Positions 8,590 through 15,641 of a stretch of 42,169 nt of DNA are shown one piece after another (the first letter of the stretch is position 1; every line of letters begins with the position of its first letter). The translations under genes were made by a program, and so were the position numbers. Location: positions 1 to 42,169 of the IMG/VR virus record IMGVR_UViG_3300020057_000006. One strand, written 5' to 3'. The notes beneath the pieces were generated by a model, which was not told where the DNA came from, did not search any database, and was given only the letters and a program-made list of their open reading frames with translations. The DNA comes from a virus.

Positions 8590-10474
8590 TACTGTTCACT
8601 CCTGGAATGGCCGGTGGACTACCCGCACCATTCTGATCCACCTGCCCTTGAACCGCCTGATCTTGGCCGGGCTCTGGGGGCATTGGCTGAACGGCCACGA
8701 TGTTCACTTCATCCTCATCAAATCCCATCAATCCCCATGACTTCTTGGCTAGGGCAGATATAGACTCAGGAGCCAACACTTTGCCGAATATGCCCATGAA
8801 AGACATAATGCGGTTTACCTGACCTTCTTTATCCACCATTTCAGAAATGCCCTTCATCTGGAAGGTCACTTCAGCGCGAATCATCTCAGGAGTGACTTTC
8901 TGGTCAAAGATATTCCCATACAGGCCCGTTTCTAAGAACACTTCGTCATCACTGATAAACTGCAAGTTGAGCTGGTGAAACATGCGAAGGACACGCTTAA
9001 TCGCTGTCTCTTCCACCATCTTTACAGCTGTGCCAAACTTCTCCAGTGCCTGCCCGATAATCAGTTGGGCTCCGCGAGCAGTGCGGCCGAGCTTTCCGCT
9101 GTCAGGAGCTCCCTGGATGCTCTTAGGGGCTGTGACGGCTTCAATGTCGTTTTGAACGATTGCAGCTTCATTATAATTTTGGTCTGTAACGTTAGGGCTT
9201 TCCAATGCAACGATATCCATTGGATTATCGCCACGTAGGACAATGCCGCCTGGGGTGGAAACGAGCGTTCCGAGGTCGATATCTGCGTAGGCGTTAACAC
9301 TCCACATGCGATTGATGGCTAGGTTGATGTTGTCCAACCGTTGCCGTCTTAGTGTGTTGAGTTCGTGAATGAGAGGAAGCACTGGCTCAATAAGGCCAAT
9401 ACCAAACCACTCTTTAGGCACTGTAAAAAGAACTGAGCGAACAATAGGACGTTTCTGGTGATGGAAAGGATTGCCATCTGCATGCACCAGAGTTTTACGG
9501 TTTACAATCGCAATGTAGGTTTCTTCTGCGATTCCGTCTCCGTCAAGGTCACACAACCCCCAACGCTCTAAAAGCTCTAATTTGCTGCTGTCCTGCTTCT
9601 GCTGTTCAGACGACTGGCGAGCTGATAATCTGCTTCCACGACTATTCGTGAATGACGTATCAGTGCCAGAAAGCGTGCTTTTATCTGGAATGTTGCCATA
9701 CACTGGATACTTGCCCTTTGACAGCTCTGACAACTCGTCATAGCTAATCCAGCTTCTAATCCATATTGCTTGCCCTTCTTTCTCGTTTGAGGCATCTGGG
9801 TCAGGAAACACGTCTAACACGTCTAAAACGTCAACCTCGGGCCGTCTCTCAACGATTTTGTAGGTCTTCTGCACCGTCCAAGTGATTTCTTCACCTATAT
9901 TGAATCCCATATAGGTTTTAGGCGTTCTAACGGCTGTACGTTCCCACACCCATTTGCGAGTCACTTTCCAGTACACTTTTAAATAGGACGTTCCATAAAG
10001 CATGAGCTGCTTCGTGAAGTCCATAAACTTAATGAAGAAGTCTGCCTGCCCTAGCTGGAAGCTGAGGAGGAGCTTAATTACTCTAGCCATCGGGCCATCC
10101 TTCATGGACGTAGGCACCACATCAAAGAATCCGTCTGACCCAAAGATCACGTTGATCACTTTAGGAACAGCAGCTTCCACCACTTGGAATACAATAGGAA
10201 GGGAGATTTTGGCTCTAGTGGTGGTTTTGTTCTCCTCAGTGTTTCCGGAGATAAAGAGCTTGTACACTTTGTTCCACACGCCTTCGTAAGAACGACGCCA
10301 TGTTTCCCATCGTTCAAATTCCTTCATATACTTGGCAGCAAACTCCTCAGCCTTGTAAACATCAAGGAGCTCAGGGACAATAGGCTGCACTAAAGGCGCT
10401 TCAGCTGGAGGAGCCTGAAGGCCTTCGCTAGCTACTTGGGATGGATCTTGCTGTGTGGGGTCTTGATAGTCCAT
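8582..10474 (-). CDS. Portal protein
   Basis: A 630-residue protein following the terminase gene directly, with RBS AAGGAATTTT before ATG 10472-10474. An N-terminal Pro/Gln-rich arm leads into helical sequence with FERWETWRRSYEGVWNKVYKL. A beta-rich wing follows (DVLDVLDVFPDPDAS). The long stem and crown region contains VPKEWFGIGLIEPVLPLIHELNTLRRQRLDNI, a pattern typical of podoviral portals. The protein forms the dodecameric DNA channel at the capsid vertex. The Gln/Gly/Pro-rich C-terminus is probably flexible. Size fits the family. Confidence 0.85.
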   Translation of the reverse strand: MDYQDPTQQDPSQVASEGLQAPPAEAPLVQPIVPELLDVYKAEEFAAKYMKEFERWETWRRSYEGVWNKVYKLFISGNTEENKTTTRAKISLPIVFQVVEAAVPKVINVIFGSDGFFDVVPTSMKDGPMARVIKLLLSFQLGQADFFIKFMDFTKQLMLYGTSYLKVYWKVTRKWVWERTAVRTPKTYMGFNIGEEITWTVQKTYKIVERRPEVDVLDVLDVFPDPDASNEKEGQAIWIRSWISYDELSELSKGKYPVYGNIPDKSTLSGTDTSFTNSRGSRLSARQSSEQQKQDSSKLELLERWGLCDLDGDGIAEETYIAIVNRKTLVHADGNPFHHQKRPIVRSVLFTVPKEWFGIGLIEPVLPLIHELNTLRRQRLDNINLAINRMWSVNAYADIDLGTLVSTPGGIVLRGDNPMDIVALESPNVTDQNYNEAAIVQNDIEAVTAPKSIQGAPDSGKLGRTARGAQLIIGQALEKFGTAVKMVEETAIKRVLRMFHQLNLQFISDDEVFLETGLYGNIFDQKVTPEMIRAEVTFQMKGISEMVDKEGQVNRIMSFMGIFGKVLAPESISALAKKSWGLMGFDEDEVNIVAVQPMPPEPGQDQAVQGQVDQNGAGSPPAIPGVNSNG

Positions 10475-10490
10475 GTTTAAAATTCCTTAG

Positions 10491-11813
10491 CTAAAAATAT
10501 CCGGTGAATGGATCAGCGTCACGTCGCACTCTTTCCACCAGGCCACGAACATATGCCTTCTTAGAAGCTATACGGTTTTCAGAGTCGGTGTAGATTTGCT
10601 TCCCGCTCGTGCCTAAGCTAAACGCATATCGCAATGCGTCTATGGCGTGGTTGTTCTTGTCTACTGGATTGTCTTTTGTCACCTTGTCATCATTAGGAGC
10701 TGGATAGTGATACCCCGCGATTTCCTCGATTAGGTTGCGACAATGGCGAAACACTTTGAGCCGCCCTGTCTTCATAAGCTCAAAAATGCGCTTGCATCCG
10801 CTTTCAATATCTTTGGCAGGCCCTGAGATACCAGTGATCTGTCCTAAGCCGAAAGCATTAACCAGTTCGCTGATAAGCTGCTTCGACTGGCCATCTGCCC
10901 CAATGCGGGACATCCCTTCATCTTTGATAAAGGCTGCAATGATTCCTAGCTGGCCTACGTTAGCCTTGTAGAATTCCCTGCTCACGTAAAACACTGAAGG
11001 GGATTTCGTAGTGTCCTCAGCGATAGATACACACGCTGTAGGGTCTGCACTACCAAAGTCTAGGCCACCTATACGCTTCCATTCAGAAGGCACTTCAAAG
11101 GCGTCCACCACGTATTCATCTTCATCAAAAGGGAATACAAGCCCTGTCAGCTGTGTAAACTTGCCACAGTAATCCCTTTCGAATATAGCTGCGGGTAAAA
11201 TGTTTCTTAAACGTTCAAACTCTTCTTTGGAGAAGTAGGGGTTGTCAGAAGATGTCCAGTTGATCACTGCAATCGTCTTATCGCCACCCGCCACCGCCAC
11301 GTCATTAACCCGGCCTGCACGCTTAAGAACATCACGCTTGAGCCAATTGGCTGTGTAGGGGGTGGTGGTGTAGAGCCCTCGTCCCATATGAATAGCGACA
11401 CGGGCCATAAGGTTTTGATGCACTTCCCACTTAAACTGTCCAGCCTCGTCACCCCAATAGGCACGAAGGGTCATTGATTCAATATGCTTAGGCTCATCAG
11501 CTGAACGAACGTAAATCCTGTCTCCCCAGACTAATTCAAAACAATGCTTCTGTTCTTTCCATTCCCCCCAGTCTTTGGGCATGATGTCTTTAAACTTAGG
11601 AAGAGCCGCCTGTTCCAATATCTTATTGGTGGGAGCTGTAATGAGGTAGTCACCCCTCAGGCCTTTTTCAAAATTCTTATAGATCTCAGAGCATAGCCAC
11701 ACAGGCCCCACCATCGTCTTACCGCTCTGCTTCCCTGCAATGGCATTAACAAACCGCTCAGGTGCATCTAGGACAAGCTGCTGGTATTTATGAGGCTTGA
11801 ATTCATTGGCCAT
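10491..11813 (-). CDS. Terminase large subunit
   Basis: A 440-residue packaging motor. The ATPase part has Walker A AGKQSGKT near residues 26-33 and Walker B-type YWGDEAG near residue 119, followed by the coupling-motif-like TTTPYT. The RNase H-like nuclease has acidic residues in GLDFGSADP (about 246), GADGQSKQ (about 303) and NHAIDALRYAF (about 390). It cuts concatemers and pumps DNA through the portal encoded next. The upstream sequence lacks a clear Shine-Dalgarno. A rightward gene starts only 40 bp away on the other strand. Confidence 0.92.
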   Translation of the reverse strand: MANEFKPHKYQQLVLDAPERFVNAIAGKQSGKTMVGPVWLCSEIYKNFEKGLRGDYLITAPTNKILEQAALPKFKDIMPKDWGEWKEQKHCFELVWGDRIYVRSADEPKHIESMTLRAYWGDEAGQFKWEVHQNLMARVAIHMGRGLYTTTPYTANWLKRDVLKRAGRVNDVAVAGGDKTIAVINWTSSDNPYFSKEEFERLRNILPAAIFERDYCGKFTQLTGLVFPFDEDEYVVDAFEVPSEWKRIGGLDFGSADPTACVSIAEDTTKSPSVFYVSREFYKANVGQLGIIAAFIKDEGMSRIGADGQSKQLISELVNAFGLGQITGISGPAKDIESGCKRIFELMKTGRLKVFRHCRNLIEEIAGYHYPAPNDDKVTKDNPVDKNNHAIDALRYAFSLGTSGKQIYTDSENRIASKKAYVRGLVERVRRDADPFTGYF

Positions 11814-11853
11814 TTGTTGTATTGTCTGCCCATACCTTTAAAGGAGGATATTT

Positions 11854-12126
11854 ATGAAACTCAAAGCAATGGAACTAGACTCGATGGTGTGGACCAGACA
11901 GCGGCCTTTAAATCAGGAAGTGATGAATCTGGTGTCTGAGCTGCTTAAGGCTGAGAAGGGCAAAACCTACGAAGTGGAGCTGGATAAGCCGATGAAGAGT
12001 CTTAAGGCATCCTTGAACAAACACTTCAAATGCGCTGTTAAGGCGAAGGACAAGACAGGCAAGTCGTTCTACGTGAAGATGCTCACTCGCACATCAAAGG
12101 CTAAGAGGGAAGCAGCCGTTAAATAA
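11854..12126 (+). CDS. Rightward hypothetical protein between terminase subunits
   Basis: A 90-residue basic protein with an excellent RBS (AAAGGAGG about 8 bp before ATG 11854). It begins MKLKAMELDSMVWTRQRP and ends in a Lys/Arg-rich tail, so nucleic-acid binding is conceivable. It lies on the strand opposite to the late genes, divergent from the terminase large subunit. Any promoter must lie inside the first codons of that gene or in the 40-bp gap. It is followed by a hairpin-rich region ending in a terminator-like structure. No family recognised. Confidence 0.65.
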   Translation: MKLKAMELDSMVWTRQRPLNQEVMNLVSELLKAEKGKTYEVELDKPMKSLKASLNKHFKCAVKAKDKTGKSFYVKMLTRTSKAKREAAVK

Positions 12127-12459
12127 CAAATGGTTGCACCAGCCTTGTGCAGGCTTATGGGGCCCGTATGTTCCTCGAACACCAAAGCGCGAAATAGGAG
12201 GTAAGGTTTGCCTTCTTGTTAGGGTTGCATCTCTCTCAAAGAGGGAGCAGCTTGGTTGGCAAACCTTACCAAAATTGAACGCTGGTGACATTACCCTTTC
12301 AGGTTGCTCGCAGAGAAGCGAACCTAGGAATACCATTCTCCTAGTCACAGCAAAATTGAGCAGGTGTTTAACGAGCGTTTCCTGCAAGCTCTGGGGGATG
12401 CACCCCCCGCCTCACGTCTGAGGTCTTTATTGTCCAGGTGGGTCGTTAATTCCACAATC
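12127..12459 (+). ncRNA. Candidate structured RNA or highly structured 3' UTR
   Basis: No convincing gene lies here, but perfect inverted repeats are unusually dense. Pairs are 12135-12139/12147-12151; 12170-12173/12177-12180; 12200-12212/12258-12270 (13 bp, perfect, with an inner CTCTCTC/GAGGGAG stem); 12324-12329/12339-12344; 12393-12397/12403-12407; and 12410-12414/12419-12423. A hairpin with a T-rich tail follows at 12460-12489 in plus orientation. The stretch could be a 3' UTR of the 90-residue gene, an autonomous RNA or an intron remnant. I could not fit it to a known RNA class by eye. Confidence 0.45.
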
Positions 12460-12489
12460 CCTACGTTAATGGGCGTAGGCTTTACTTTT
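12460..12489 (+). terminator. Probable rho-independent terminator, rightward
   Basis: The stem CCTACG/CGTAGG (12460-12465 and 12474-12479) has an 8-nt loop and is followed on the plus strand by CTTTACTTTT. The opposite orientation lacks a U-tract. It would end transcription of the 11854-12126 gene and its structured downstream region. Confidence 0.55.
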
Positions 12490-12514
12490 AAGCTACTGGA
12501 GGGAGTTGTTTGTT

Positions 12515-12697
12515 TTAAGACGCTCTACCCATCCCGTCTTTTGTACAAATCTTGCCTCTTCCTTTAGGCTCATAGTGCTTCTTAGCGTAGCTGATGCTCT
12601 TTGTAGCCTTCTCTTCGCTATCGTGGTGGCTCTTAACGCTTCCGTCCGCTCTCACCACCTGCCACCTACCATCCTTCTTAACTACTAAATTTGACAT
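12515..12697 (-). CDS. DUF2188-like small protein
   Basis: A 60-residue protein from ATG 12695-12697, which follows GGGGGAGATTG. The core VVKKDGRWQVVRADGSVKSH followed by an EEKATKSISYAKKH helix resembles DUF2188-type beta-beta-alpha proteins, which are common in phages and of unknown function. A TTG one codon upstream is a less likely start. It is the first leftward gene upstream of the terminase large subunit, past the hairpin-rich region. Confidence 0.6.
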   Translation of the reverse strand: MSNLVVKKDGRWQVVRADGSVKSHHDSEEKATKSISYAKKHYEPKGRGKICTKDGMGRAS

Positions 12698-12777
12698 CAA
12701 TCTCCCCCATACATATCAGGCAAATGTACACCCTACCTAGCGGCTCATCCCACACCAGCACCACCGGAGTGGCGCGC

Positions 12778-12930
12778 CTACATCTGCAAAACATCTACTG
12801 ACACGCTTAAGAAAAATTTTCCAATGTCGTGAAACACCATCACTGCCGCGTAGCCTAAAAGATAGCCCCCCACCCCTAAAACAAGGCCTAAAACGAGTTG
12901 TGCAGCAATGAGCTTAATAAGAGAAGGCAC
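12778..12930 (-). CDS. Small single-span membrane protein (50 aa)
   Basis: GTG 12928-12930 is preceded by GGAG at 8-nt spacing; TAG lies at 12778-12780. The product begins MPSLIKLIAAQLVLGLVLG, and a hydrophobic run of about 28 residues follows the short basic N-terminus. This is one long transmembrane helix with a short amphipathic tail. It could be a small holin-like or antiholin-like protein or a membrane effector. Only topology supports this. Confidence 0.5.
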   Translation of the reverse strand: MPSLIKLIAAQLVLGLVLGVGGYLLGYAAVMVFHDIGKFFLSVSVDVLQM

Positions 12931-13258
12931 TTTTTGGGCTCCATGTCAGCTGGAATGTCAGATCTGTACTGGCATCAGATGCAGCATTCCTAGCGAGGAG
13001 ACAGCTGGATCTGGCGTAGACAGTAGCGTTGTATTACGTACATTTTGAAGGGAGAAGGCGCACCGTCCAGCACCCCTGGGGGACATGTCCGCTTTTGTTA
13101 AGCCCTTAACCTACCTTAACAGCCACTTAACCCACCTTAACATGTGACATATTAGTGGCATTCAAATAGGTGGTTGTCCAGATGGTGTCTGGCCACTTCC
13201 TATCTGTACAGTGTCTGTATGCTGGTGTGGATTGTTAAGCTCTCAGAGGGTAGATGGA
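12931..13258. other. Intergenic region downstream of terminase small-like gene
   Basis: About 330 bp without a convincing ORF. It contains a perfect palindrome GGACATGTCC (13081-13090) and then an array of TTAAG-type repeats (annotated separately). Its position next to the terminase small-like gene makes a packaging-site role possible. Confidence 0.4.
13098..13141. repeat. Short tandem repeats, candidate pac/TerS binding site
   Basis: On the minus strand GTTAAG or a close variant recurs about every 10-11 bp (plus-strand copies of CTTAAC near 13105, 13115, 13126 and 13136, plus GTTAAG at 13098). Helically phased copies beside a palindrome are typical of a protein-binding array. Being beside the terminase-small-like gene, a packaging recognition site is one reading; an operator is another. 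Confidence 0.4.
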
Positions 13259-13720
13259 CTACTGAGCGTCTTCTTGATAAGGAGCCGTTACGTCGATTAC
13301 CTCACTAGGTTGGGCAGATGATGGGCGGTTGTTCACGATGAATGCTGTGATCTGAGGACGAGGAGAGTTGACTGGTGTCTGAGCTTCCACCATTTTTGCA
13401 AGCAAGTTAAGGGCTGTTAACTTATGCTTTAGCAGGATGGTTCCATTTACTTCCTCTATTGTGGGGCGGTCAATTAGATTTTTTAGCGTCAGCATCAGCC
13501 CAGCCCTATCAATGCCTTGCCCTTCTAACACCTTAATCAGCTCTTCTTTTAGATCGCTTCTTAACTGATAGGCTGAATGATCAGACCCTTTATAGCCTGC
13601 TTCTCTATAGGCTGTTAAAGTGCTATTGCCTTGTGTTAAGAGTTGTAAAAACAACCTATTCTTAGCTGTTAGCTCTCTTGGCTTATTAAGCGTTAAAGCT
13701 TTATCGTTTAATTCTTCCAT
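13259..13720 (-). CDS. Terminase small subunit-like DNA-binding protein
   Basis: A 153-residue protein. Residues 15-60 read LTAKNRLFLQLLTQGNSTL, then TAYREAGYKGSDHSAYQLRS. This is the arrangement of helix-turn-helix small terminases (phosphoprotein-like lead helix, AYREAGY, then a second helix). A helical oligomerisation region follows, then a Pro-rich, acidic tail ending YQEDAQ. Small terminases bind pac or cos and recruit the large subunit. It lies about 1.4 kb upstream of the large subunit, separated by small genes and a rightward gene, which is unusual. Confidence 0.65.
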   Translation of the reverse strand: MEELNDKALTLNKPRELTAKNRLFLQLLTQGNSTLTAYREAGYKGSDHSAYQLRSDLKEELIKVLEGQGIDRAGLMLTLKNLIDRPTIEEVNGTILLKHKLTALNLLAKMVEAQTPVNSPRPQITAFIVNNRPSSAQPSEVIDVTAPYQEDAQ

Positions 13721-13736
13721 GTTTACATCCCTTTAC

Positions 13737-13766
13737 TATATAAAGACTTGTTAACGTCCACGTCAA
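13737..13766 (-). promoter_or_regulatory. Probable sigma70 promoter for the terminase operon
   Basis: On the minus strand TTGACG (13761-13766) is followed after 18 bp by TATATA (13737-13742), about 15 bp before the start codon of the terminase-small-like gene at 13720. A second TTGACC lies at 13780-13785. It is a credible start point for the leftward structural transcript. Confidence 0.5.
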
Positions 13767-13916
13767 CACCCAAGTTAGAGGTCAACGGCTACTTGCTTGC
13801 CTCTCTGAACTATTGGAACGCAAGGAGAGAGTATAGCTATATAAGCTATTTATAGTGGTGCCAAATTCGACTGATTGATTTTAGTAGTGAGGTCTCTCAG
13901 TTCTCAGTACCTAAGA
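13767..13916. other. Gap between the terminase small and DUF559 genes
   Basis: Together with the promoter this 196-bp gap has no ORF I can support. An AT-rich stretch near 13820-13850 contains two AGCTAT elements, resembling the origin-like repeats at 31239-31302. Confidence 0.35.
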
Positions 13917-14324
13917 CTAAACCAATAAACTTGCCAGTGAAGCGGATACGGCTTTCGGAGTACGAAACACTTGTTGGGATGTAAATCTCACTACCTGGTA
14001 GCCTTTAGACGCGAGGTAGGCATCCCTCGCAGCATCATAGGACTCTCGCCCCTTGTGACACATTCCGTCTGTTTCAATAATAGTCTTGCCTATAAGGAAG
14101 TCGACGATGTAGCTACCAATAATTGATTGTCTAACGAAGCTTATGCCAAGTTCTTTCAGTATGCCAGCCATAGCATTTTCTAATGGGTTGTATGCCGCTA
14201 ATTGACCCTTTCTGAACGCTCCCAGCGCGTTACTAACAGCACCGTTACTGGCCTTCCACTTCTGTATAAACTTCGATTCTTTCTTCTCCCAGCTATACTG
14301 TTTGATTCGGATAAACGTTTTCAT
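13917..14324 (-). CDS. DUF559/Vsr-like endonuclease
   Basis: A 135-residue protein. Residues about 45-125 form a PD-(D/E)XK-type core: NPLENAMAGILKELGI (glutamate on the first helix), GSYIVDFLI (catalytic aspartate), IIETDGMCH (ExD) and VVRFTSQQVF. This arrangement is that of DUF559, related to very-short-patch repair nucleases. The N-terminal 40 residues are basic. Such free-standing nucleases are often mobile or repair-related in phages. It is divergent from the rightward gene array. Confidence 0.7.
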   Translation of the reverse strand: MKTFIRIKQYSWEKKESKFIQKWKASNGAVSNALGAFRKGQLAAYNPLENAMAGILKELGISFVRQSIIGSYIVDFLIGKTIIETDGMCHKGRESYDAARDAYLASKGYQVVRFTSQQVFRTPKAVSASLASLLV

Positions 14325-14336
14325 AAACAGTGTGCC

Positions 14337-14364
14337 TCTATATGAGACAGACCGAAATTAACAA
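14337..14364 (-). promoter_or_regulatory. Probable promoter for DUF559 endonuclease gene
   Basis: On the minus strand TTGTTA (14359-14364), a 16-bp spacer and TATAGA (14337-14342) lie 13 bp before the start at 14324. It faces away from the rightward array promoter about 90 bp further right. Confidence 0.4.
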
Positions 14365-14393
14365 AAAGCAACATCTTCCCCTCTATAAATAGA

Positions 14394-14446
14394 CGAATAT
14401 CGCATTTTAGGGGTGAGGTGCATCCGTTACAAACAATTTACAATCA
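14394..14446 (+). promoter_or_regulatory. Copy 1 of the CCGTTACA element
   Basis: This intergenic stretch has a TTTTAGGGGT block followed by GCATCCGTTACAAACAATT and a second TTACA 11 bp after the first. Related sequences occur at 30791-30850 and, inverted, near 34915-34975. It lies just upstream of the first array promoter, so it could be a regulator or polymerase-associated site. Confidence 0.4.
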
Positions 14447-14452
14447 TATCCA

Positions 14453-14481
14453 TTGCATATGCTTTTCATATGTGATACATA
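14453..14481 (+). promoter_or_regulatory. Promoter P1 of the rightward small-gene array
   Basis: TTGCAT (14453-14458), 17 bp, TACATA (14476-14481). Two CATATG palindromes lie within the spacer region. The predicted transcription start falls on ATG 14487, implying a leaderless message. A related promoter occurs at 14861. Confidence 0.55.
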
Positions 14482-14486
14482 TAGGT

Positions 14487-14681
14487 ATGAAAAACAAAAC
14501 GTACGTGTTTCAGGATGGCATTTTGGTCCGGCGGACCCTCACACAATCGTCTGGCCGTCGGCTGGCGGATCAGCTAACGGGCACGATTCATATTGTGAAG
14601 GCGGGACGTGTGAGGGAATACCGGAACAGCCTCGCGACGCGCCCGAATATTTTTGAGTTCCTTAATAGGGGGAATGTATGA
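14487..14681 (+). CDS. Array gene 1: small basic hypothetical protein
   Basis: A 64-residue protein beginning MKNKTYVFQDGILVRRTL. I chose ATG 14487 because the P1 promoter ends there; an upstream in-frame ATG (14418) would lie before the promoter. There is no Shine-Dalgarno because the ATG coincides with the predicted transcription start. It ends with RGNV encoded by the GGGGGAATGTATGA junction and overlaps gene 2 by ATGA. The N-terminus resembles array gene 3 (MKNKKAYM). Function unknown. Confidence 0.6.
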   Translation: MKNKTYVFQDGILVRRTLTQSSGRRLADQLTGTIHIVKAGRVREYRNSLATRPNIFEFLNRGNV

Positions 14682-14857
14682 ATGCTACCATGCGGGAATT
14701 AATTGAGATTCAGCTAATCGGAATTGAATATGCGTCGGCATCACGCCGGCAAATCAAAGCGTTGCACGACGTGAAAGCGTGGGTTTTCTTTGGATGGGCA
14801 CGTGTGGAGCTATTGAAACTGGGCCATAAGGCTCATTTTATTTATGATCCAAAATAG
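14678..14857 (+). CDS. Array gene 2: small hypothetical protein
   Basis: A 59-residue protein starting MNATMRELIEIQLIGIEYAS, with ATG 14678-14680 after GGGGGA and TAG at 14855-14857. It is helical with a Trp/Phe-rich centre (KAWVFFGWARVELL). It is the only array gene that does not end in the usual Gly-X-Lys/Asn junction, because a new promoter follows. Function unknown. Confidence 0.55.
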   Translation: MNATMRELIEIQLIGIEYASASRRQIKALHDVKAWVFFGWARVELLKLGHKAHFIYDPK

Positions 14858-14860
14858 CCC

Positions 14861-14889
14861 TTGCACATATGATTCTCATATGATAGGCT
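14861..14889 (+). promoter_or_regulatory. Promoter P2 of the small-gene array
   Basis: TTGCAC (14861-14866), 17 bp, TAGGCT (14884-14889). The layout duplicates P1, including two CATATG palindromes separated by 11 bp. An in-frame ATG (14895) lies at the predicted start, as at P1. The -10 is weak, so activation may be needed. Confidence 0.45.
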
Positions 14890-14927
14890 TAAGTATGCAA
14901 ACAGACACACTACCAGGGGGACACACA

Positions 14928-15116
14928 ATGAAAAACAAAAAAGCGTACATGACAAAAGAGGGGACCGGACAATGGGTAGTGTATCAATGGGATGAACACG
15001 TGGGATGTTACCGCTCAGGAATTTCCCAGAATTACTTCGCGGCCCGGGCCACCATTGGTGAGATTCGGATTGAAGAGAAAATCGAAAACCTACTCATGAA
15101 AACAGGAGATAAATAA
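14928..15116 (+). CDS. Array gene 3: small hypothetical protein
   Basis: A 62-residue protein beginning MKNKKAYMTKEGTGQWVVYQ, with GGGGG just upstream of ATG 14928. An in-frame leaderless start at 14895 would add 11 residues. The C-terminus EEKIENLLMKTGDK closely resembles that of array gene 5 (EEKIKNLLTKGAKS), suggesting duplication of the 3' end. The GGAGATAAA junction encodes GDK-stop. Function unknown. Confidence 0.6.
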   Translation: MKNKKAYMTKEGTGQWVVYQWDEHVGCYRSGISQNYFAARATIGEIRIEEKIENLLMKTGDK

Positions 15117-15118
15117 TC

Positions 15119-15340
15119 ATGACTACCTACACTCAGAAAGATATTTTGAATTGCTCCATCGTCGGGGATTACAAGTTTTACATCCAAACCTACCACTCCA
15201 CTGGCATGCCGTGGAGCGAAGAAAATTGTCCACGCTTCCGCTACAAAATGGACGCGAAGGAATGGGTCCGGCTCTCCAAACCCACGATGAAACCCTTAAA
15301 ACTCACCGGAGTGATGGTTGATTGTGGAGAGGGTGAATAA
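15119..15340 (+). CDS. Array gene 4: small hypothetical protein
   Basis: A 73-residue protein, MTTYTQKDILNCSIVGDYKF onward, beginning 2 bp after the gene 3 stop through the standard TAATCATG junction. It is rich in Tyr, Trp and Lys with two lone cysteines. Its first codons ATGACTAC match array gene 10. It ends GEGE before TAA. Function unknown. Confidence 0.6.
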   Translation: MTTYTQKDILNCSIVGDYKFYIQTYHSTGMPWSEENCPRFRYKMDAKEWVRLSKPTMKPLKLTGVMVDCGEGE

Positions 15341-15341
15341 T

Positions 15342-15641
15342 ATGACACTAACAACGATGGAACATAAAGTTTTGGAAGCAATGTTTGAGAGCGCAGCGGG
15401 GAATGGTCATGATTTTGGAGTGATGGAAGAGGTTATCGCGGCGAATGCGGTAGGGAAGGTCCAGCTAGGTGCAGTCGTTACCAATCTGATTAAAAAGGGG
15501 CTGGTCATCGTTTATCCCCCCGTCTGCGTGGATGGCGAAGAGATGGTGACACAATTCGCGTGGAGTGCTGTAGATCCGCTTCAATCCTCAGATATGGAAG
15601 AGAAAATAAAAAACCTACTCACTAAAGGAGCAAAATCATGA
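15342..15641 (+). CDS. Array gene 5: winged-helix-like small protein
   Basis: A 99-residue protein from ATG 15342 (GAGAGGG upstream). Residues 1-55 (MTLTTMEHKVLEAMFESAAG, then VIAANAVGKVQLGAVVTNLIKKGLVIV) have the helix pattern of a winged helix with a wing strand VIVYPP, so DNA binding is possible. The tail EEKIKNLLTKGAKS is shared with array gene 3. It overlaps gene 6 by ATGA. The DNA-binding role is inference from pattern only. Confidence 0.6.
   Translation: MTLTTMEHKVLEAMFESAAGNGHDFGVMEEVIAANAVGKVQLGAVVTNLIKKGLVIVYPPVCVDGEEMVTQFAWSAVDPLQSSDMEEKIKNLLTKGAKS

Noticed and set aside
12135-12155. H-type pseudoknot TGCAC/GTGCA with AGCC/GGCT
   Set aside because: The loop that would cross the first stem has zero nucleotides, so both stems cannot form together; they are alternatives.
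12094-12421. Overlapping 97- and 95-codon frames on both strands
   Set aside because: Both run through perfect hairpins, have no Shine-Dalgarno and show no protein-like pattern; the region is better read as structured non-coding DNA or RNA.
14453-14656. 67-codon rightward frame in another phase of array gene 1
   Set aside because: Starts inside the promoter and lacks the conserved junction at its end; the 14487-14681 frame has both.
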